From NCBI GenBank assembly GCA_004431415.1, contig QPMI01000051.1, positions 1-53,265 on the forward strand: DNA of 53,265 nt, written 5' to 3'. A program made the position numbers and the translations under genes. This DNA comes from Cyanophora paradoxa. Lineage: Eukaryota > Glaucocystophyceae > Cyanophorales > Cyanophoraceae. Positions within the stretch are counted from its first letter, which is position 1. Every line of letters starts with the position of its first letter. The notes under the pieces are model-generated. The model worked only from the letters and a program-made list of their open reading frames with translations. It was not told the origin of the DNA and ran no database searches. Positions 40,240 through 50,200 of this stretch are shown here, piece by piece.

Positions 40240-40259
40240 GATCATGCATATGATCATGA
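40240..40259. repeat. 20-bp GATC-rich repeat, copy 1
   Basis: GATCATGCATATGATCATGA occurs exactly here and at 40,622-40,641. The core ATCATGCATATGAT is close to palindromic. Confidence 0.6.
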
Positions 40260-40621
40260 TCATGAACTCGAAGCAAAACTTAAGCCAACTTGGCAAGCCT
40301 TTTGAAGCCTGACGTAGGGGCAAATTATAATGGCCAATGCATGGGCCACTGCCAATGCATGGGCCTTCTCTCAGTCACGGCCCGGCCTGCGCATGCCCTC
40401 TTCGAAATTCAATGATCACAGCCTAGCCTAGTAGCCTGGCAGTGGCTTCGAACACCCGGCCTGCCCTCTTCGAAATTTAAATTCATTGATTAATATTTGC
40501 GCCGCGGTCACTGCGCAAGCCAGGCTGAATGATCGCCTTCATGATCAGCTTCAAGGTTTGGCAACAACCCGGTTGCCCTCAAATTAAGATCGAGTCAAAG
40601 CTAAATTCGGATGCGAAGGCT

Positions 40622-40641
40622 GATCATGCATATGATCATGA
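40622..40641. repeat. 20-bp GATC-rich repeat, copy 2
   Basis: Exact direct copy of 40,240-40,259, located 382 bases downstream at the boundary where the spacer turns G-rich. Confidence 0.6.
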
Positions 40642-41014
40642 AGCCAGGCCCTAATAAGCCAAGGGGGGGATGCGGAGGGGGGCGGTGCGTCGGACCGGGG
40701 TGCACGTGGGTGGGCATGGGGTGGGGTGGGGGTGGGGGTGGGGATGGGAGGAGGGGCGTCGGCGCGCCATGGCTCCCAGCTTCGAATTCCCCCGCTCCGG
40801 CCACCTGCTTTTCCAACTCTAGACCCGTGTTCTCGATGTTTGGTGCGGATGGTCGAATTGGTTTGTGGGGAGGGCGGGCGGGCGGGAAGGGGTGCGGGAC
40901 GCGAGGGGCGGTGCGCGAGGGGCAGGGCGGAAGGGGGCGGAAAGGCGCCGAGCGGCTATCGGTAGCCCTGCGCGGGGGCGGGCGCCCAAAGTCAGACGCC
41001 AAGGCAAGAAGCGT

Positions 41015-44000
41015 TTAAACACAAAGAAGAAGAAGTAGAAGAGAGGGGCGCACGTCGTGCATGTCGTAGGGGTCGCCGTCGCCTTCGGAGCCGGGGCTCC
41101 CGGGCGCGTACCCGTGCTCCATCTCCGCCGCCGAGTCCTGCTCGATCACCTCCAGCCACTCCTGGTTCCACATCTGCGCCCGGCGCCGAGCTCAGTTCGG
41201 TTCAAAACAAAGAAGCGGGGGGGGGGGGGGAGACGGGAGGGGGTACGCGCCTGGAACTTCTTCTGGCGGATGCGCTTCGCCCACTGCTCGTCGCTCTCCA
41301 TGATCATGTCCTGCGTACCCGGGGCGGCAAGGCGGGCTTAGAAGAAAAAGAGGAGGGAGACGAGCAGGAAGGGCGCACGGTCATGCCGTCGGCGACGGCG
41401 CGGATCGTCTCGTTGCGGTCCTGCATGAAGCTCACCAGGTACTGCACGATCTCTGCGGGCGGGCGAATGAATGAACAAGAACGCCCACAGACAGGAAGGA
41501 AAGGGGAAGGGAAATGAAGGGGCGGGACGGACGGGTCTGGTTGATGAGGTAGAGGCGAATGTCCTCGAAGAGCATGAGGCGGGAGAGCGTGAAGCAGAGC
41601 TGCAGGACCATCTCGTCGTCCTCCTGCGCTCCAGCGGGCAAGCGGGCGGGCGGGCGGGCGTCAGAGGACGCCCCGCGGCCTATCTTTCTTTTTCGTCTAT
41701 CTATCTATCTCCTGTTTACCTGCTTGGCGGCGATGAGCTCGTAGAGCTGGACGAGGAGCTTGGTGCGGGCGATCTGCTGCGCGCAGTCCGCGTCCCCCGC
41801 GAAGGCCCCCAGGAAGATGATGCACTGCGCGGCGCGGCGCGAGGGCCCGTCAGAGACCGACCGCGCGGCCCTCCCTCCCCCTCCCTCCCTCGCTCCCCGC
41901 CCCCCTCACCTCGAGGATGACGTCGTCCTCGGTTGCGCCGGGTACCATGTTCCGGGAGAGGAACTCGAGGATCTTGAACTGCTCCAGCAGCTGCGGGAAC
42001 CTGCCCCGGCCCGGAGCAATCAGCCCCGGAGCCGGCCGGGCCCACGGCCATCTTCTTAGTCCCCGCACGCACCGGGGGCTCTGCTCGACGGGGAGGTTTC
42101 CCAGCGTGCCCAGGACCTCGACCAGCAGGTCCGGGTCCTCGCAGGTCACTGCCAGCCGCACCAGGTCCGGCAGGTACTCCATGAACTGGGGAAATAATAA
42201 CAGAGAGAGGTCAGAAAGGGAAGAGGCGAAGGAAGGAGAGGGGTGCGGCAGCACCTGGACCTTGCCGGGCCCGTCGTGCTGCGAGATCGTCCGGATGATC
42301 TTCATGAGGAGGGGGTCCCGCGAGCGGAAGACGCGGTTCATGAGGAGGCCCAGCCCGTCCCGCTCCATCATCTGCGAGGGCTCAGAAGAACTAGAAAGAA
42401 AGAGAGCAAGAGGAAGGTCTTAGATAGCGGCGGCGCGCCTGCTCGGCGTTGCGGGCGTTGTGGCAGACGTTGACGGCGAGCGCGGCCAGCTCGCGGCCCA
42501 GGAGCGTCTCCGGGAAGTGGAGAATGAGCTGCAGGACGAGGGGTACGGCGTCCGTGTACGTGAACATCGACTTGGCGCGGTCGTCCATGCTGAGGTGGTA
42601 GAGGAGGCGCAGGATGATCTGCCGGTAGTTCGGCTTCTTCAGGACCTGCCCCGCCCCGCCCACGCGTGAGAAGAGAAGTGAAGAGAAGAAGGACAAGGGG
42701 CCGGACCTCGACGAGCTTCTGGATGAGTCCCTGGCGGACCATCTCCTCCCGCATGCCCGAGTCAAAGGAGAGGTTCAGGAGGAGGCGCAGGGTCACCGAC
42801 ATGAGGGCCTGCGTTGCGCGCGGGGCGGCCGCATCGGGACCGGCGGGGCGGGGCGGGGCGGGGAGGATGAGCCGGGCGGGCGGGGGCGCACGTCGTCGTT
42901 GCAGGGGATGAAGCGGCAGAGCTTCTCCACGACGCGCTCCTGGGCCTGAAAGGGAGGCGAACGTAAGAAGAAGAAGAAAGGAGAGGGGCGGGCGGGGCGG
43001 GCAGGGCGGACCATGTCGCCCTTGTTCTCCTCGAAGATGGAGAGCTTCTTGAGGAAGTAGACGGTGAGGGTGAGGAGCCGCCCGTTGCGGCGGTCGAGCA
43101 TGACGGAGAGGTACTGCACGATGTTCCGCTTCTTCATCTTCTGCTCGACGGCGACGTCCTCCGCCAGGTTCAGCAGCAGCTTCAGCGAGACGATCAGCAG
43201 CCGGTCCTGCTTCTTGATCATCGCCTTCAGCTTCTTCTGCTCCTTCTCCAGCTCCTCCTCCGTGAGCGCTGCGGCACGCGCGTGGGCGGCGGCGGCGCGG
43301 CGGGGGGCGGCCGGAGTGGGGGGGCGGCGCACTGCCGGACTGCTTCTTCTCCTGGTAGCCCTTAACGCGGACCTCGTGCCGTTTGATCTCGAAGTCGATG
43401 ATCTGCAGGAGCGCCTCTCAGGGCCCGGCGCGCGCAGCAGCGGGAGGCCGGCAGCGCGGGGACCTTGAACGTCGTGTCGCCAATCTTGTGCTGCATGATG
43501 AACTGGTGGAACTGGGAGAACATCGAGAAGATGTAGAAAGTGTACATGATGTTCAGGACCAGATCCGTGCTCTTCTTCAGCTCCTCCTGGAGTGTGCGGG
43601 CTATCGTTGTGAGCAGCAGCTCTGCGGGCGGCGCGGGTCAGGCTCGCGCGCGCGGGCGCCGCGGGCGGGCTCACGATGGGAGATGAGCGGCTCCAGGTTG
43701 CTTGCGTCCTTAGCCAAGTACAGGATCTTAGCCGTGGACTGGATCTTCTTTTCCAGCTCCTCGTACAGCAGCTCGATGTAAGAGTCGATGTCCTCTATCC
43801 GGGGAACTCCTTCGAACTCGTTGGGGTTGCGGGAGCCGTAGGCGGTGGTCGGGCGGTCCCAGCCGCCGGGCCCGCCGCCATAGCTAGTTTCAGGGCGCTG
43901 TCCGTAACCACCCTGGCCGCGCGTGAGAGTCTCCTGCAGGTAGCTCTGCGCACAGGCGAGTGTGCGTCAGCGCTGGAGCGCAGAGCTAAGCGGGATGGTC

Positions 44001-44031
44001 GGAGGGCGGCGCCAACGCGACACACCTCCAT
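41015..44031 (-). CDS. KAP3: Kinesin-associated protein 3 (KAP3) of heterotrimeric kinesin-2, multi-exon
   Basis: Armadillo-repeat adaptor of kinesin-2, the anterograde intraflagellar-transport motor. The preferred start is ATG 44,031, with a two-codon first exon spliced to SYLQETLTRG. A Gly/Tyr-rich leader is followed by IEDIDSYIELLYEELEKKIQ and TAKILYLAKDASNLEPLI (43,800-43,682), LVLNIMYTFYIFSMFSQFHQ and MQHKIGD (43,575-43,480), LKLLLNLAEDVAVEQKMKK, VYFLKKLSIFEENKGDM (about 43,060-43,010), LLLNLSFDSGMREEMV, YRQIILRLLYHLSMDD, LMNRVFRSRDPLLMKIIRTI plus SQHDGP (about 42,340-42,270), YLPDLVRLAV, EVLGTLGNL and FKILEFLSRNMVPG. It ends at 41,015 with an acidic, DPYD-containing tail as in other KAPs. 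The N-terminal 100 residues of animal KAP3 seem absent. The assignment is very strong. Confidence 0.85.
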
Positions 44032-44248
44032 GCCCGCTGCGGCCGCGCGGCCAACGCTGCTCCCTACGCTCTTGAATCAAGTCCGCGCGATCTTGCTCCG
44101 CCGGCGGCTGTCCTGGCTGTGAACGAAACTTGTTTGCGGGGCTGCCCGGGTACAGCCGACCCGGTTTGAGCGCAACCGGCCAGAGAACTTTGGCGCGTGG
44201 CCTGCGCGCGGTCCAGCGTCGCGCGGCACGCATAGAGACGACAACACT

Positions 44249-47200
44249 ATGCAGTCGGCGGCGGAACGAAGGACCCGGAGGAGCGCGGCAATGCCACCCC
44301 AGCAGCCAGCAGCAGCGCCCCGGAGCCTGTCTCCACACACTCCCGCCATGCAGCAGACCATGCAGCCTCGATTCGCGGCGGAGCGGGGGCGTCCTGCAAG
44401 GGTAGCCGTCCCCCGGGCAGGCAGCGCGGAAGCGCCCCGAGGCAGCGCAGAGGCGGAGCGCCCCGAGGCGCAGACGAGCGCGCCATCAACCCAGCGTTCG
44501 ACCAAAGACCCATCTCCCAAAGCCGCTGCGCTGTTCCGCAAGGTGAGCGCCGGAACCCTTTGACGTGTGGCAGGCTGGACGAGCAGCTGACGCGTGCTTG
44601 AAGGCGTACGGTGAGCTGGAATCTGTCTGGCAGAAGAAGGAAGCGCTTTGGAAATCCGAGAAGAAGAAGCTGCAGAACGACCTCGCCGACCTCACCAGGC
44701 GGCTGCAGTTCGCCGCAGCCGAGAAGGACGAGGCGGAGGCGCGGGTGCAAGAGGCCGAAGCGCGGCTACAGCGCTACATCGTAACCGGCACGACCACGGG
44801 GACGGACCAGCCTGCCACATCCACAGCGGCGCTCGAAGGGCGCCTGTCGGCCGTCCTTGAGATGCTTGCGACGCTTCAGCAGAAGGCGGACACGCTCCGG
44901 GAAGAGAAGCGTCAAGAGCAGCAGGCCGCACTCGGCCTGATGGAAGAGAACCGCGCGCTGCGCAGGCGCGGTCTCGCGCGCGCGCCCTTCGCCTGCTGCC
45001 TCCGACTGATCGGGCCCGCTGCGCAGCGCGCTGACGAAGCTGGACGAGCTTTGCACGCAGGCAGAAGGCCTGAAGGAGGAGAACGAGACGCTGACGCGGC
45101 GCTGCGCGGCTCTCGCGAAGGAGAACGACGAGGTGAAGGCCCAGAACAAGAAGCTGGAGGAGCACGGCCTCGAGATGCGGGGCCTCGTGGAAGTGCTCCG
45201 TGCAGAGGCCGAGAAGCTCAACGCCGAGGCCGAGGTGCGCTGCGCCGAGCGAACTCCGCCGCGCCGCGCCGCGCCGCGCCGACTCGCCCGGGCGCGCGCC
45301 AGGCCGCGTACGCGAGGATACAGAAGCTGCAGGGGGAGCGCGCGGCGCTGCTGCAGGACGATGTGCGAGCGGCGACGACGCAGCTGGAGGGTCGCCTGGC
45401 CGCGGAAGTGACGTCCCTCAAGGGCCAGCTGGCGGCCCTCGAGGGGGAGCGCGGCCGCCTCCAGGCCGACGTCGCCGCCGCCCGCGCCGACGGCGACGCC
45501 GTGCGTTTCCGCCTCGCGCGCGGGCGCGCCGGGGTGCGGCTTCGCCGTCGGCTGACGCCCGCGCAGCGGGTGAAGAAGCTGGAGGCGGCGCTGGCGGAGA
45601 GCACGGAGGAGCTGGAGCGCATGCGGGGCCGCTGCGAGGCCCTGGAGGAGGGCCTCCGCACCGCCCAGCTCTCCCCGCGCTCCCTCGAGGCCGCGCCGCA
45701 GGCGCAGCCGCAGGCGCAGCCGCAGGCGCCGCCGCCCGCCCGCATTGAGGTGCGAGCCGCCGCCGCCGCCGCCGCGGGGCGTCGTCGTTTCCGTCGTTCC
45801 TGCCCCGACCGGGCGGGCGCCCCGGCAGGCGCTGGAGGAGCTGAGGGCCCAGAACGACGCGCTGATACGCGAGGCCGAGTCGAAGCGGGCCCAGATCGAG
45901 AACCTCACGGCCGAGCTGCGGGAGCTCCGGGTACAGGCGTTCGAGGGGGGGATCAACCTCAAGGCGGCCGCGAAGAAGGCGGCCGAGGCGCGCTCGGAGG
46001 CGGCGGCGGCGAGCCAGCAGCTGGCCTCCGTGCGGGCCGCGCTGGAGCGGGCCTGCGCGGACCTCGAGGCCAAGTCGGTCGAGTGCGAGGCGGCCGAGGC
46101 GGAGCGCGCGCGCCTGCAGGAGCTCGCCGCGGACCAGGCCGACACCATCTCCCGCCTGGGGGAGGTCCAGGAGGCCCGCCCCTCCGCCCCGCCGTCCGTT
46201 TCGCGGCGCCTGACGGGCGGACGTACGGGCGCGCAGCTGCTGGAGGGCGAGCGGGCTCTCTCCGCGGGCCTCCGCGAGCAGCTGGCGGCCGCCCTGTCCG
46301 AGAACGAGGCCGCGCGCTCTCAGTCCGACGTGCGCGCCGCCTTGCCTTCTCGCCCTCTTCCCCGATGTTCTCTGACTTCGAGAGGCAGGCCGGGGAGCGA
46401 TCCGCGGCCGAGCGGGAGCGGGAGCTCGAGGACGAGGTCCGTCGCGGTGTACCCCCTCCCCCGCAGGCCGCGCTCTGAACCCGTACCCCGCAGGTGGAGC
46501 GCCTGCGGGCGGAGAACGCGCGCCTCGCCGCGCAGGCGGCGGCCGAGCCTCCCCGCCGCCCGAGCCCGGGCGAGGCCTCCCCACAGCGCGGCCCGGTCCG
46601 CTTTGTCGACCCTGACCCCTCGACGTGGCGCGCCCTGACCGACGGCGCGCAGGCGCGGCGCCTAAGGAACGACCTGGCGAAGCTGGAACGGCTGATCGTG
46701 CTGGCGCGCGAGCAGGCGGCCGTCATCGAGCGCGCCGCCGCCGACGGGGACGGCCCGCCGCCGCCAACAGCTGCGCAGCCGCAGCAGCAGCCGCAGGGAT
46801 CCCCGGAGGAGCCGCCGCGGGCCGGGCAGGCCCTGGAGGGCGCCGCTGACATTCTCGACTGGGCCGAGGTAAAGGCTTCTTGTCTTCAGCTTGAGCTTGG
46901 TTCTAATCGGCGTTGATCTCGCTCAGAACCAAATGGAGGCGCTGGAGAGGAAGCTGCGGTCCCTCTCGCGGAACCTGGCGACCCGCTCGGCCGGCGCCTC
47001 GCCGCGGCTCCCCGGCGGCGGAAGCTCCGCGCAGCCGCAGCCGCGGGCGGCGCGGTTCTCGGTGGCGAGCCCCGCGGCGCCGTCGCCGTCGCCGTCGCCC
47101 GGGACGCCCCCGCCGCACGGCTCGCCCATGCTCTCGAGCCCGAGCAGCCACGCGGTGACTCCCACCGACGCCGTGCTCGCCGACCCCACGCCGCCCCGCC

Positions 47201-50200
47201 GCGCCGCCGACTCCGAGGTCTCCGCCGCGCGGGCCGAGGCGGAGGCGGCGCGGGCGGCCCTCGCGCGGCGCGAGGAGGAGACCGTCGCCGCCCGCGTCGA
47301 GCTGCAGGTCACGCGGCAGGAGGCGGCCGCCGCGCGCGAGGCTGCCCGCGAGCGCGGCGAGGCGCTGGCGCTCACGCAGGCCGAGCTGCAGCTCGCCCGC
47401 GAGCGGGCCGAGGAGCTCGCGGCCGTCCGCGCCGAGCTGCAGGCGACGCGCCACGAGCTGGCGGCGGCGCGCGAGGCGGCCCGCCTGCCGGCCGAGGCGC
47501 TGGCGGCCACGCAGGCCGAGCTACAGGTGGCACGGGAGCGGCCGAGGAGCTGGCGGCGGCGCGGGCGCAGCTGCAGGCCGCGCAGCAGGAGCTCTCCGAC
47601 CTGCGGGAGGCGGCTCGCATGCCCGCCGAGGCGCTCGCGTCGGCCCAGGCCGAGCTGCAGGTCGCCCGCGAGCGGGCCGAGGAGCTCGCGGCGGCGCGGG
47701 CCGAGCTGCAGGCGGCGCGCCACGAGCTGGCGTCCCTCCGGGACGCGGCGCGGGCCCCGACGGAGGCGCTCGTGCGGTCCGCAACGGCGCAGCGGGCGAC
47801 GGCGGTTCTTCACTGCCTCGTCGTGGCCGGCGCGGCGCGCACGGCCGCCCAGCTCCGGTGCGCGGGCGTCGGCGCCGTCCGCTCTCGTTTCGCGACTGAC
47901 CGGCGGCCGCGCGGGCGGGCAGGGAGGTCGAGTCGGAGCTGCGGGCGGCGCGGGCCGAGGGGGCCGACCTGCGGGCGCGGCTGGAGGCGGCGCAGGCGGA
48001 GGCGCAGCGGCGGGAGCGGCGCTCGTCCTCCTCGGGGCGGCGGACGCCGACGGAGGATCCGCTCTCGCGCATGGCCGAGTCGACCGTGGCGCTCGCCGCG
48101 CGCCTCGAGGCGCTCGCGACGGAGCGGGCGCAGCTGCGGCTCGAGGCCGGCCTGAGCGCCGCCGAGACGGAGCAGCTGCGCGCGCGTGCGGAGAAGGCCG
48201 AGACGGACCTGGCCAAGGCGAAGGCACGCCTCGCCGGCATCGAGGAGGAGCTCTCGGCGCTGCAGGCGCGCCTCACGGGCGGGCGCGCCGACCCCGACGG
48301 GCCCGAGGCGCGGGTCCGCGGCGAGCTGGACCGGGCGCGCTCCGAGGCGGGGCGCCTGCAGGCGGAGCTCGAGTCGGCGCGCGCGGAGGCCGGCCGGGCG
48401 GCGGCGGCGCTGGCGGAGGCGGCGGCGGCGCGGGTGGAGGCGGCGCGGCTGGCGGGGGAGCTGGCGGCGGCGCGGCGGGAGCAGGCGGCGACGGAGGCGG
48501 AGCTGGCGGAGGCGCAGCGCGGGCTTGAGGCGGCCCGGCGGGAGGCGCGCGAGGCCGGCGCGGCGTCGAGGCGGCGCGGGCCGAGGCGGGCGCCCTCGCT
48601 GCGAGGCTCGACGGCGCCGAGGCGGCCCTGGAGGAGGCCCGCGCCGAGCTCGAGGCCCGCGGGGCGGCTGCCGGCGAGGCGCTCGCCGCGCGCAGGCGGA
48701 GGCGCAGCGGCTCGGCGAGGAGCTCACCGCGGCGCGGGCCGAGGCGGCGGCCCTCCGCGAGGCGGCCGAGGCGCTCCCGGCGGCGCAGGAGGAGGCCGAA
48801 AGGCTTCGGGCGGCGGCAGCGACGGCGGAGGGCCGCGCGGAGGAGCTGCAGTCCGCCCTCGCCGCGGCCGAGGCCGAAGCCGCCCGCTTGCGCGAAGAGG
48901 TCGCGGCAGCGCGGATTGAAACGGAAAAGGCGTCGGGGGCTCTCCGGGCGGAGCTGGAGGAGGCACGGGAGGAGGCTGACCGGAAATTCGCGGAGCTGCG
49001 GGCCGAGCGCGAGGCCGCCGAGACCGCCGCACAAGCCGAGGCGCAGAGGCTCGGCGAGGAGCTCGCAGCGGCGCGGGAGGAAGCTGCGGCCCTGCGCGAG
49101 GCGGCGGAGGCGCTGCCGGCGGCGCAGGAGGAGGCGGCACAGCTTCGGGCGGCGGCGGCGGCGGCGGAGGGCCGTGCGGAAGAGCTGCAGTCCGCCCTCG
49201 CCGCAGCCGAGGCGAAGGCCGAGCAGCTGCGCGAGGAGGCGAAGATGGAGCAAGGAGAGGCGGCCAGGGCGGTGGCAGAGCGCCTGGAGGCGGACCTGGC
49301 GGCCGTGCGGGAGGAGGCCGCACGGAAGTTCGCCGAGCTGCGGGCCGAGCGCGAGGCCGCCGAGGCCGCCGCGCAGGCGGCGGCGCAGCGGCTCGGCGAG
49401 GAGCTTGCCGCGGCGCGGGAGGAAGCAGCGGCCCTCCGCGAGGCGGCCGAGGCGCTCCCTGCGGCGCAGGAGGAGGCGGCACAGCTGCGGGAGGCCATCG
49501 CCGCGGCGGAGGCCGGGCCGAGGCGCTGCAGGCGGAGCTTGCCTCGCGGCAGGGGAGCTCGAGGCAGCGCGGCTCGAGGGCGGGCGGGCGCAGGAGGAGG
49601 GCGCGCGCACGGCGGCGCAGCTGGCGGAGACGCGGGCGCACGTGCAGCGGGTCCTGGAGGAGGTCTCCGGCCTGCGGGGCGAGGCGCGCCGCGTGGAGCA
49701 GGAGCTGGCGGCGGCGCGGCGGGACGTCGCCCGGCTCGAGGGCGAGCTGGAGGCGTCGGCGGGGCAGCTGGCGGCGGCGCGCGACGACCTATCCCGGATG
49801 ATGGGCCAGGTGGCCGAGGCGGCGGCCGAGGCGCGGCGGGCGGAGGAGGAACTCGCGTGGGCGCGCGCCGAGTCGGCCCGCGCGGCGGAGGGGCGCGGCG
49901 CCGCGCAGCAGGCGCTGGTCGAGGCGCGCGAGGAGGCGGCGAAGGCGGCGGAGGCGGCGTCGGCGGCGCAGGCGAAGCGGATGCGGGCGGAGCGGGAGCT
50001 GGCGTCCGGGCGCGAGGAGCTGGCGGCGGCGCTGGACGCGGCGCGGCGGGCCGAGGAGGAGCTGCGGGTCGCCCGCCTCCAGCTCGAGGCGACCCGGGGC
50101 GAGGAGGGCGCCGAACTGGCGGCCGCGCGGCAGGAGGCCGGCCGCCTCGCCGAGCGCCTCTCGGCGGCCGAGCGCGAGCTCGCGCGGCGCGCGAGGAGGT

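Larger units (their letters stand above)
39819..41014. other. Intergenic spacer rich in GATC/ATGATCAT words
   Basis: About 1.2 kb between the DUF829 and KAP3-like genes, which converge here, so it holds two 3' ends. It is richer in A/T than the flanking genes up to about 40,640, then G-rich. It contains dense ATGATCAT/TGATCA words, a tandem CCAATGCATGGGCC pair (about 40,332-40,365) and two near-copies of CCCTCTTCGAAATT (about 40,398 and 40,462). Long frames on either strand in 40,600-41,000 are Pro/Gly low-complexity and not credible genes. Confidence 0.55.

Noticed and set aside
40601-41022. Pro-rich and Gly-rich frames on both strands of the spacer
   Set aside because: Both are products of G-rich simple sequence with no recognisable protein pattern, beyond the KAP3 stop at 41,015.
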